Shown here: positions 43,111-50,785 of the stretch, in pieces
How positions within the stretch are numbered: the stretch's first letter is position 1
How the letters are laid out: every line of letters starts with the position of its first letter
Source: an uncultured Synergistales bacterium
GTDB taxonomy: Bacteria > Synergistota > Synergistia > Synergistales > Aminobacteriaceae
Length of the DNA: 64,000 nucleotides
Direction of reading: 5' to 3'
NCBI GenBank assembly: GCA_905234075.1
Contig: CAJOGI010000002.1
Location: forward strand, 78,993-142,992
The notes under the pieces: generated by a model
Databases searched by the model: none
What the model was told of the DNA's origin: nothing
Seen by the model: only the letters and a program-made list of their open reading frames with translations
Program-made: the position numbers and the translations under genes

Positions 43111-43229
43111 TAACCCCTCCGCCTCACTTTGTTCGACACCTCCCCTTAACAGGGGCGGCAAGTTATATAGCAATATTTCTCGCGCCCCCTGACAAGGGGG
43201 AGAGGGCCAAACTTGTTTGGCGAGGAGGT
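43111..43229. repeat. Intergenic palindromic repeat, same family as the polA insert
   Basis: The left part CCCCTCCGCCTCACTT then CACCTCCCCTTAACAGG is matched inversely by CCCCCTGACAAGGGGG and GGCGAGGAGG on the right (about 43193-43229), with an AT-rich centre. It lies between the uxaB-like gene and the serpin gene. It probably folds as a large hairpin and may act as a terminator for uxaB. The left half aligns with polA 25915-25960. Confidence 0.75.
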
Positions 43230-43267
43230 TATCATAATAAATTATTAATGTGAAGAAATTAGGAAAA

Positions 43268-44758
43268 TTAAATTACGCTCTTGAAGGCTGCTTTTGCTCC
43301 GTCGGTGCGGATTTTTTTCAAGTCTGCGACGACTTGAGCCTCAAGACCTGCGATTTTCGTCAAGTCCTGTCCCCACATTTCCTGATTAGTCAAGACCGCG
43401 TGAACAAGTGCTTCGGGGGTGTCGTCCTTATGAGCGAAATAAAATTCTAACGCCCATCTGTCGTCGCTGATCGTGTAGTCGTTCGTTCCGCGTGAGCAGA
43501 CGAGGCCCTTGTCATTTAATTCTTTGACGTTGCTTGAATAAAAAGCAATGTACGCGGCCAAGCTCATTGTTAAGCACGGAGGAAGAGCTTTCTTCTCCTC
43601 GACATATTCCAAGAAGCTGGGCATGTTGCGTGCACGCCACTTTGACGTTGAATTTAATGAGATGCTCATTAATTCATGATTGACGAAGGGATTATTAAAT
43701 CTGTCGGAAACTGCTGCGGCAAAGTCGTTCAAGTCCTTCTTGTCAAGAGGCAGCGTCGGTATAATTTCATCATAGAGCATTTTGTTCATGAAGCCTTTAA
43801 TAACTTCGTCGTGCATACAGTCACGCACGATGTCAAAGCCTGCGAGATAAGCTCCGGGAACAAAACCGGTGTGAGCTCCATTTAATATGCGGACCTTGCG
43901 TTTTTTGTAGGGCGTTACGTCCGGCACGACATGAACGGGAACTCCGGCCTTCTTGAACGGAAGTTTGTCTTCAAGTCCGGCAGGGCCTTCGATGATCCAC
44001 ACGCCAAAGACTTCTCCGACATCAAGCAGATTATCTTCGTAGCCGTTAGCTTTGTTGAGAGCTTCAAGTTCTTTCGGGTCGCGGATTCTGCCGGGAACGA
44101 TTCTGTCAACGAGCGTCGAGCAGAAAATATTTTTTGAATTAACCCATTCTTTGAAGGCAGGCTCAAGTTTCCAAGCGTCGATGTGTTTGTTGACGCAGGC
44201 TAATAATTCTTTGCCGTTGTTGTCGATTAACTCACAGCTCAAAATCACAAGCCCGTCAAGCCCGGCCTTAAATCTCTCATAAAGAACGCGAGTTAATTTC
44301 GCCGGAAAACTGTTGGGCGGTGTCTGATCGAACGTGCTGCCCTCGTCGTAAACTATTCCGGCTTCGGTAGTGTTGCTTACGACAAATTCGAGGTCTTTGC
44401 TGCGTGCAAGTTTCAAAACTTCGTCCCAGCCGCCAGCGTCGTAGGGGTTAAGCCCTCTGCTGCATGAAGAGATCACGCGCTTGAGGTCAATTTTCTCGCC
44501 CTTTTCGCTTCCGCGTAAATAGAGCGTGTAGAGCCCTTCCTGCTCGTTAATCATTTTCGTGAGACCTGAAGCAATCGGCTGAACTAATACAACTTTGCCG
44601 TTGAAAACGGCTTTTTCATTCGCTACATCAAAGAAATAATCAACGAATGCGCGAAGGAAATTTCCCTCGCCGAACTGCATAACTTTTTCCGGAGCGTCCT
44701 TGAGAACATAGCCTTTATAGCCAGACTCAGCGAGCACTTTGTAATTTAATAATGCCAT
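43268..44758 (-). CDS. uxaB: Tagaturonate reductase-like mannitol dehydrogenase-family oxidoreductase
   Basis: This 496-residue polyol dehydrogenase-type protein has the N-terminal nucleotide-binding stretch VMQFGEGNFLRAFVDYFFD (about 26-44), VVSNTTEAGIVYD, ILSCELIDNNG, and the C-terminal core VRILNGAHTGFVPGAYLAG (about 293) containing the K/N/H catalytic region. This pattern is typical of UxaB (altronate oxidoreductase), which interconverts tagaturonate and altronate in galacturonate breakdown. No other uronate genes are adjacent, so pathway placement is inference. GAAAGGAG precedes the ATG. Confidence 0.87.
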   Translation of the reverse strand: MALLNYKVLAESGYKGYVLKDAPEKVMQFGEGNFLRAFVDYFFDVANEKAVFNGKVVLVQPIASGLTKMINEQEGLYTLYLRGSEKGEKIDLKRVISSCSRGLNPYDAGGWDEVLKLARSKDLEFVVSNTTEAGIVYDEGSTFDQTPPNSFPAKLTRVLYERFKAGLDGLVILSCELIDNNGKELLACVNKHIDAWKLEPAFKEWVNSKNIFCSTLVDRIVPGRIRDPKELEALNKANGYEDNLLDVGEVFGVWIIEGPAGLEDKLPFKKAGVPVHVVPDVTPYKKRKVRILNGAHTGFVPGAYLAGFDIVRDCMHDEVIKGFMNKMLYDEIIPTLPLDKKDLNDFAAAVSDRFNNPFVNHELMSISLNSTSKWRARNMPSFLEYVEEKKALPPCLTMSLAAYIAFYSSNVKELNDKGLVCSRGTNDYTISDDRWALEFYFAHKDDTPEALVHAVLTNQEMWGQDLTKIAGLEAQVVADLKKIRTDGAKAAFKSVI

Positions 44759-44879
44759 AAAAATTTTTCTCCTTTCGTGATTTTGAAATGTTTATATTAT
44801 AAGTTAGGAGTAAAATTTCTGCTCTTTTTTGGGAAAATAAAAATGGAAAGCTGAATAAATATCGAAAGACAAAAAAAAA

Positions 44880-44955
44880 TGGCTCCACAACCAGGACTCG
44901 AACCTGGAACCTAGTGATTAACAGTCACCCGCTCTGCCGATTGAGCTATTGTGGA
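44880..44955 (-). tRNA. tRNA-Asn (anticodon GTT)
   Basis: On the minus strand the acceptor TCCACAA pairs with TTGTGGA, followed by discriminator G and an encoded CCA. D-arm AGCTCAATCGGCAGAGC, anticodon loop CTGTTAA within the GTGA/TCAC stem, and T-arm CCAGGTTCGAGTCCTGG are all canonical. The total is 76 bases including CCA. Confidence 0.97.
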
Positions 44956-45021
44956 ACACAACGAGGGGTATTATATCGCTAACATTTTTTTTGTCAAGAA
45001 ATAATAAAAAAATAGTACTCT

Positions 45022-45963
45022 TTATTTTTTACACGTGAGCTTTATAACGATAGGCCAGAGGAATATTACAAAAAAGTTCCTGACGAAATTTGCGAGAAAA
45101 CGGCTCATATTTGAGGGCATAAAGCCGCGAATCACTCCTCGAAATTCAAACATAATCCAGCAGTAAATGGCTATACCGACAGCGGAAATTAAAAGCCCCT
45201 TGAAATTATTGAGGCCCGTCGGCGAAAACTTTACGAATTTTTTTTCAAGGTAACGCCCTATTAAAACTCCGGAAAAAAGTCCGACATCGCCGAAACTGTC
45301 ATTCATCATTGATTTCGGATTAACGATTAATTTGCCGTTGACATAATCCATCGGATAAGATTTCAAAAGTGCATACGCAACCGTAGCGACGCAGCAGAGC
45401 AGGCCCAAAATAATCAACTGATTTTCTTTTTCGGGATTTTTATCAAGATAGGCAAAAACTTTAGCCGTCAGATAAACAGCAAAAATTCCCATTAATGCGC
45501 CTACTATTACATCTTGAGGAGTATGAACGCCTAAATAATTTCTTGAGAGTACCGTCAAAAAAAGTCCCAGACCGCACAGCCAAGTTATCAGCTTGAATTT
45601 TTTTCCGTACAGCGCGGCAACGCTTGCATAAACCGGCGTAGCTGTCATAACGTGTCCGCTAGGAAATGAGTAGCCCGTAGCAGTCTTTATTGAGTCGCCG
45701 GCTGGAATTATTCTGGCATCTCTTATCCACGGGCGGTAAGCACAGACCGTCAATTTTGAGACAGCATTAAGCACGCGGCTGACTCCGAGCGAAGTCATAG
45801 AAAAAAGCCCGTCTCTTTTATTTATGCACCAGTACAATACGACCGGGACAATCAAAAGCCACCTTATTGAAAAAACTGAAACCCACTCCATTAACGGTGT
45901 TAAAAAATTTCCTGTAGCTTCTCGAAAATTTTGAAGCCATAAAAGATATTCAATGTCCAGCAA
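45022..45963 (-). CDS. PAP2-family membrane phosphatase, copy 2
   Basis: This 313-residue paralogue of the 18362-19306 protein has motifs KLTVCAYRPW, YSFPSGHVMT and SRNYLGVHTPQDVIVG and the same C-terminal module with LKSYPMDYVNGKLIVNP. The start is TTG, supported by a perfect GGAGGT 10 bases upstream. Several membrane helices are predicted. As with copy 1 it is likely a lipid phosphatase of the envelope. It stands alone, between tRNA-Asn and divergent rnj. Confidence 0.85.
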   Translation of the reverse strand: MLDIEYLLWLQNFREATGNFLTPLMEWVSVFSIRWLLIVPVVLYWCINKRDGLFSMTSLGVSRVLNAVSKLTVCAYRPWIRDARIIPAGDSIKTATGYSFPSGHVMTATPVYASVAALYGKKFKLITWLCGLGLFLTVLSRNYLGVHTPQDVIVGALMGIFAVYLTAKVFAYLDKNPEKENQLIILGLLCCVATVAYALLKSYPMDYVNGKLIVNPKSMMNDSFGDVGLFSGVLIGRYLEKKFVKFSPTGLNNFKGLLISAVGIAIYCWIMFEFRGVIRGFMPSNMSRFLANFVRNFFVIFLWPIVIKLTCKK

Positions 45964-46169
45964 TTAAAATTAAACCTCCGTGATAAAAATCAATAATCAA
46001 TAAAATTTTAGCTTAATTAATATTTTTATCAAAATTTTTCATTCTTGCTGTGTAATATAATAGTTATTAACATCAAAGTATTTTTCAAATTTTTGAATTT
46101 TATTCCCTTTAATTTAAGGGCTTTATATATAAATATAAATAAAAATTTTTAATGAAGGAGGCTTTTTAT

Positions 46170-47918
46170 TTGAGTCAAAAACACTCAAGACCCCGCCCAA
46201 AAAACAGTAATGCTTCAGAGCGTCTTAGTTTCATTCCGCTTGGCGGTCTTGGAGAAATCGGAAAGAACATGTACGTTCTTGAATATGAAGATGAAATTTT
46301 AGTAATCGACAGCGGTTTGAAATTTCCCGACAGCGAACTTCCCGGCATTGACTATATAGTCCCGGACGTTTCGTATCTTGAAGCGAACAAGGAGAAAATA
46401 CTCGCGATTATCATAACTCACGGGCACGAAGATCACACTGGAGCTTTGCCGTATGTTTTGCCGCGCCTCGACGTGCCGTTATACGGGACGCAATTAACGC
46501 TTGGGCTTATAAAAAATAAACTTCAGGACGATTTGCCAGGCTACAGGCCGACGACTTTTGAAGTTAAAGAGGGCGACGTTATAAAAATAGGCTCGTTCAC
46601 TGTCAGATTTATTGCAGTAGCTCATTCAATTCCCGACGGAGTTGCGCTCTCGATTGATACGCCGCTTGGACGCATTGTCCACACTGGAGATTTTAAGCTC
46701 GACAGCACTCCTGTCGACGGCCGCGTTACGGATTACGGAGCGTTTGCTGAAGAAGGCGACAAGGGAGTTATGCTTCTGTGCTCCGACAGCACAAACGCAG
46801 AGAGAAAAGGTTTCACTCCGTCAGAAAAAATTATTGCAGGAACTCTTGATCAGCTTTTCAGAACTTATAAGAGCAAAAGAATAATAATATCTTCGTTTGC
46901 AAGCAACGTCCACAGAATACAGCAAGTCGCTGATGTAGCTACGCGCTTCAACCGAAAAATGGCTTTTCTTGGCCGAAGCATGATTAGGAACGTAGATTTA
47001 GCACGCGACACGGGCTATCTTAAAATTGACAGCAAGGCGATAATTTCTATCGACGACATCTGGAAATATTCTGATAATCAATTAGTCGTAATCACAACGG
47101 GGAGTCAGGGCGAACCTTTTTCCGGGCTCGTTACGATGAGCAGAGGCGAAAATAAAGCGATAACTCTCGGCGATCATGACGTTGTAATTTTATTAGCGTC
47201 AGTAATTCCCGGAAATGAAAAATTAATTAACAACACTATAAACAGATTATTCGCTCAGGGCTGTGAAGTCGTTTATGAAAAAGATAAACAGACCCATGTT
47301 TCCGGCCACGCTTCAGCAGAAGAATTAAAAATAATAATGAACATAGTGCGGCCTCAATATTTTGTGCCTATTCACGGCGAATATAAACATCTCGTAAGGC
47401 ACTCGCAATTAGCTCAAGAGGTCGGAATATCACAGCGGAATATTTTTTTGATGGTCAACGGCGACGTTTTAACTTTCACGAAGAACCAGCCGCCTAAAAA
47501 GCACGGGCATGTTCAATCGGGCGCGGTTATTGTTGACGGCAACGCAGCAGGAAGCATTAAGAGCGAAGTTTTGAAGGAGCGCAGAGAAATTGCAGAGGAC
47601 GGAGTTTTAATCGTAGCAGCAGCGATTGACGATCATGGAAATCTTTTAGCTCCTGTAGCGATTGAGACGCAGGGCGTTTTTATTTCTGACGACACTAAAG
47701 GCGTTTTCAATGAGCTATACGCCGCTTCAGAACGTGCCATTCAGGAACTTGCAGGCAAGCGTGCTAACGTTGAGGCCATAAAAAAAGCCGTAAAAACCAG
47801 AGTGCGCGATGTCCTGAGAAAAAGAAATTCATCTTTTGCGGTAGTACTGCCTGTAATTTCCATGAAGAACTCGGCATATTATGACGAGAATAATATTTTT
47901 GAAAAAGATTTCTTTTAA
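46170..47918 (+). CDS. rnj: Ribonuclease J
   Basis: TTG 46170 is preferred since AAGGAGG lies just upstream; an in-frame ATG at 46152 would place that motif inside the gene. The 582-residue metallo-beta-lactamase/beta-CASP nuclease has FIPLGGLGEIGKNMYVLEY, the zinc ligands THGHEDHTGALPYV (HxHxDH), VAHSIPDGVAL, HTGDFKLD, CSDSTNAERKGF and SGHASAEELK of the beta-CASP domain, plus a C-terminal multimerisation domain. RNase J degrades and matures RNA with 5'-exo and endo activity. It heads a plus-strand operon with uppP. Confidence 0.95.
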   Translation: MSQKHSRPRPKNSNASERLSFIPLGGLGEIGKNMYVLEYEDEILVIDSGLKFPDSELPGIDYIVPDVSYLEANKEKILAIIITHGHEDHTGALPYVLPRLDVPLYGTQLTLGLIKNKLQDDLPGYRPTTFEVKEGDVIKIGSFTVRFIAVAHSIPDGVALSIDTPLGRIVHTGDFKLDSTPVDGRVTDYGAFAEEGDKGVMLLCSDSTNAERKGFTPSEKIIAGTLDQLFRTYKSKRIIISSFASNVHRIQQVADVATRFNRKMAFLGRSMIRNVDLARDTGYLKIDSKAIISIDDIWKYSDNQLVVITTGSQGEPFSGLVTMSRGENKAITLGDHDVVILLASVIPGNEKLINNTINRLFAQGCEVVYEKDKQTHVSGHASAEELKIIMNIVRPQYFVPIHGEYKHLVRHSQLAQEVGISQRNIFLMVNGDVLTFTKNQPPKKHGHVQSGAVIVDGNAAGSIKSEVLKERREIAEDGVLIVAAAIDDHGNLLAPVAIETQGVFISDDTKGVFNELYAASERAIQELAGKRANVEAIKKAVKTRVRDVLRKRNSSFAVVLPVISMKNSAYYDENNIFEKDFF

Positions 47919-47932
47919 GGGAGTGTAATTTT

Positions 47933-48727
47933 TTGTTTCAGACTTTTATTTTAGGAGCAGTGCAGGGGCTTTGTGAGTTTTTGCCGGTGAGCAGTTCCGG
48001 CCATCTCGCGCTGCTTCAACATTTTTTTGGACTTAACACGGACGGCGAAGAAATGGTCGCGTTCAATCTGCTGCTTCATTTTGCTACGGTGATCTCTTTA
48101 ATGATTTATTTCCGGCGCGAAATCTTTCAAGTTCTTTGTGAATGGTCCGCAGGCTTATTCGGCAAAAGGGACTTCGGCTGGTATTACGGCTGGGCAATTT
48201 TAACCACGTCATTTTTAACGGCATTAATCGGCCTTCCGATGAGAAAGCTCGTAAATATTATTTCAGCGTCTCCGCTTTATGTCGGCTGCGGATTAATTTT
48301 TACGGCCATTATTTTAGCGGCTGTTCCCGTGATGTCGAATAGCGGCAAGCGCAATTCATTAATAAAAGTAGCAATAGTTGTCGGAATTGCTCAGGGCATT
48401 GCAGTTCTTCCCGGCGTGTCCCGTTCAGGAATGACGATAGCGGCGAGTATCTTAATGGGAATGGAACTCAGCGAGGCTTTCAAATTTTCTTTCATGATTT
48501 CAATTCCTGCGATACTGGGCGCGAATTTGCTCGAATTTATAAAATTTTATAAGTCAGGCGAAGCGGCTTTCATGCCCGAAGGATATTTAATTGCCTGCGC
48601 TGCCGCGTTCGTTCTTGGCCTTTTAGCGTTGGGAATAATGCGACGCCTAGTAGCGTCTGAAAAATGGCCGTATTTCGGAATTTATTGCTTTATTTTAGGA
48701 ACTGTAGCGATCGTAATTTCGTTATGA
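47933..48727 (+). CDS. uppP: Undecaprenyl-diphosphatase UppP/BacA
   Basis: This 264-residue integral membrane protein has the BacA signatures GAVQGLCEFLPVSSSGHLAL at the N terminus and the inverted-repeat partner GIAQGIAVLPGVSRSGMTIAAS (about 158). It recycles undecaprenyl diphosphate to the monophosphate carrier used for peptidoglycan and polysaccharide export. The TTG start is supported by AAGGGAG upstream. It follows rnj by 14 bases and overlaps maf by ATGA. Confidence 0.95.
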   Translation: MFQTFILGAVQGLCEFLPVSSSGHLALLQHFFGLNTDGEEMVAFNLLLHFATVISLMIYFRREIFQVLCEWSAGLFGKRDFGWYYGWAILTTSFLTALIGLPMRKLVNIISASPLYVGCGLIFTAIILAAVPVMSNSGKRNSLIKVAIVVGIAQGIAVLPGVSRSGMTIAASILMGMELSEAFKFSFMISIPAILGANLLEFIKFYKSGEAAFMPEGYLIACAAAFVLGLLALGIMRRLVASEKWPYFGIYCFILGTVAIVISL

Positions 48728-49287
48728 TGAAAAAAATAATCTTAGCATCAGGAAGTCCGCGCCGCCGTGCATTGTTGAAAGACATCGGAATTAATTTTGA
48801 AATTTATAAGCCCGACGTTGACGAAAAAAAATTAAATCACGAAAAGCCCGAAGATTTATGCTTGAGATTATCGCGATTGAAAGCCGAAGCAGGAGCAAAA
48901 AAATTTCCTGACTGCATAATCATTGCCGCTGATACGATTGTAGTGATCGATAATAAAATTTTAGGAAAACCTCACGACCGAGAAGAGGCTTTTAACATGT
49001 TAAAAACTTTGCAGGGCCGCGAGCATGAAGTCATAACAGGCGTGTCAGTTGCTTTGAACGGTAAAGTAATTTCTCACGCCGAACATACTCTCGTGAAATT
49101 TATAGCTCTCAATGATGACGAGATACGGGAATATATTTCTACGGGCGAATGTGATGACAAGGCCGGAGCCTACGCTATACAGGGCAAGGGTGCAACTTTA
49201 ATCGAAGGCATAACGGGCGATTATTTCAACGTCGTGGGACTTCCGCTGTGTACGTTGTCAAAAATTTTGAAAAAATTTAGGAGTTAA
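48724..49287 (+). CDS. maf: Maf-family nucleotide pyrophosphatase
   Basis: ATG 48724 overlaps the uppP stop (ATGA); a second ATG follows directly. The 187-residue product begins KKIILASGSPRRRALLKDIG, then CIIIADTIVV-type segment (AADTIVVIDNKILGKPHD), LQGREHEVITGV and DDKAGAYAIQGKGATLIEGITGDYFNVVGLP, all classical Maf motifs. These enzymes hydrolyse dTTP/UTP or modified NTPs. The gene ends TTTAGGAGTTAA; its AGGAG also serves as ribosome-binding site of the next gene. Confidence 0.94.
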   Translation: MMKKIILASGSPRRRALLKDIGINFEIYKPDVDEKKLNHEKPEDLCLRLSRLKAEAGAKKFPDCIIIAADTIVVIDNKILGKPHDREEAFNMLKTLQGREHEVITGVSVALNGKVISHAEHTLVKFIALNDDEIREYISTGECDDKAGAYAIQGKGATLIEGITGDYFNVVGLPLCTLSKILKKFRS

Positions 49288-49294
49288 AAAAATT

Positions 49295-49603
49295 ATGCTT
49301 GAAGAGCAAGTTTATGACATTGTAAAAAAAATTCCCCGCGGTAAAGTCGCGACATACGGACAGATTGCGAATTTAGTAGCTGGTAAACGATTTGCACGAG
49401 CTGTAGGAAATATATTGCATAACAATGTAAATAAATCCGAGATACCATGCTATAGAGTTGTCAACTCAAAGGGAGAGCTTTCAAAGTCATATGCTTTTGG
49501 CGGAGAAGATGAGCAGGCAAGATTATTGATAGCTGACGGCATTAAAGTTGTTGACGGTAAAGTTGACTTAAAAAAATATCTTTGGAACGTTAAACATCGT
49601 TAA
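49295..49603 (+). CDS. MGMT-like alkyltransferase C-terminal-domain protein
   Basis: This 102-residue protein is a stand-alone DNA-binding domain of O6-methylguanine methyltransferase: YDIVKKIPRGKVATYGQIANLVAG (helix-turn-helix and Arg finger region), RAVGNILHNN and IPCYRVVNSKGELS. The reactive Cys is kept, but the usual PCHRV His is Tyr, so methyl transfer may be altered or lost; ATL proteins instead have Trp in place of Cys. It lacks the N-terminal domain. It probably helps recognise alkylated guanine for repair. AGGAG from the maf end precedes the ATG. Confidence 0.82.
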   Translation: MLEEQVYDIVKKIPRGKVATYGQIANLVAGKRFARAVGNILHNNVNKSEIPCYRVVNSKGELSKSYAFGGEDEQARLLIADGIKVVDGKVDLKKYLWNVKHR

Positions 49604-49609
49604 TTAAAC

Positions 49610-50755
49610 GTGAAAAATTTTTTACACGTCACGGGAATTATTGCTGAGCTAAATCCGTTACATAAAGGTCATGAAATTTTAATAAAATCTCAAAAAAAAT
49701 TCGGGGCTTGCGTCGTTGTATTGTCATCAAATTTCACACAGCGTGGCAGCCCTTCTTTTATTGATAAATTTTTGCGAGCTGAAACGGCAATAAAGGCCGG
49801 AGCTGATTTAGTTGTCGAACTGCCTTTTATATTCGCGTGTTCGGCGGCTCAAGATTTTTCACGCGGTGCTATAGGGATTTTAGCGCGAATGAAATTTATC
49901 AGCCGCATAGCCTTCGGAATGGAGGACCCGGAATTTAATTTTTGGCCGTTGATTAATATTAACGGGAACGAAAATTATAAAAAATTTCTTCACAAAGAAT
50001 TAAAGCGCGGTTCGTCATTTTCTAAAGCTCACTCAATAGCCGCTGAAAAAATTTTGCCGGGCAGCCGCGAATTTCTTTCAAAGCCTAATAATCTTTTGGG
50101 AGTGTCTTATATTTCTGAAATCAAAAGAAATAATTTTGACATCGCTCCTTTTTTCATAAAGCGCGAAGGAATTTTCAAGAGCCGTGATATACGCGAAAAT
50201 CTTGAAGAAAATTTTTACATGCTTCCTGATTTTTCACATGAAATTTTATTAGACGCGAAAAAAAACGGACGGATCTGCGAAGAAAAAAATTTATGGCCGC
50301 TGCTGCAAAATATTTTTATAAGAACTTCAAGCGAAGACTTACGGAAAATTTACGGTATTGACGAAGGAATAGAAAATTTATTTTTGAAAAACTGGAAGAG
50401 CTCGAAAAATCTTGATGATTTTATCGGGCACTGCGTCTGCGCAAGATACACTCGCTCTCATATAAGACGGCGTTTAATTTATATTTTGCTTGGCCTGAAT
50501 AAATTTGAAGCAATCGGATCTTTGAGAAACACCGCGCCTTATGCAAAAGTGTTAGCTTTTAATCAGACGGGCCGGGAATTATTAAAAACCTTCTCAAAAA
50601 ATTCAGACATAAAATTTATAACGCGCTTGAAGGACGCAAAAAGCAGAACAGAAAAATTTTTTGCCGGGCTTGAATTAAAAGCCTCGCAGCTTTATGAAAT
50701 TTTATTAAAAAATCCCGACATGAACAGAGAATTGCATAAAGTGCTACAATTCTAG
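49610..50755 (+). CDS. tmcAL: tRNA(Met) cytidine acetate ligase TmcAL-like nucleotidyltransferase
   Basis: This 381-residue protein begins with the nucleotidyltransferase motif VTGIIAELNPLHKGHEILI (HxGH), then SSNFTQRGSPSFIDKFLRAETAIKAGADLVVELPF, and later LSKPNNLLGVSYI and RRLIYILLGL, matching the YlbM/TmcAL family. In Bacillus this enzyme acetylates C34 of elongator tRNA-Met using acetate and ATP. GTG is the start. It is 6 bases after the MGMT-like gene in the same operon. Annotation transfers from family knowledge; C-terminal residues are less conserved. Confidence 0.88.
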   Translation: MKNFLHVTGIIAELNPLHKGHEILIKSQKKFGACVVVLSSNFTQRGSPSFIDKFLRAETAIKAGADLVVELPFIFACSAAQDFSRGAIGILARMKFISRIAFGMEDPEFNFWPLININGNENYKKFLHKELKRGSSFSKAHSIAAEKILPGSREFLSKPNNLLGVSYISEIKRNNFDIAPFFIKREGIFKSRDIRENLEENFYMLPDFSHEILLDAKKNGRICEEKNLWPLLQNIFIRTSSEDLRKIYGIDEGIENLFLKNWKSSKNLDDFIGHCVCARYTRSHIRRRLIYILLGLNKFEAIGSLRNTAPYAKVLAFNQTGRELLKTFSKNSDIKFITRLKDAKSRTEKFFAGLELKASQLYEILLKNPDMNRELHKVLQF

Positions 50756-50785
50756 ACAATTTTTAATTTCGGGAGATATTTTTTA

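Noticed and set aside
49295..49603. Call as ATL (alkyltransferase-like) protein
   Set aside because: ATL proteins replace the active Cys, commonly by Trp; here the Cys is present.
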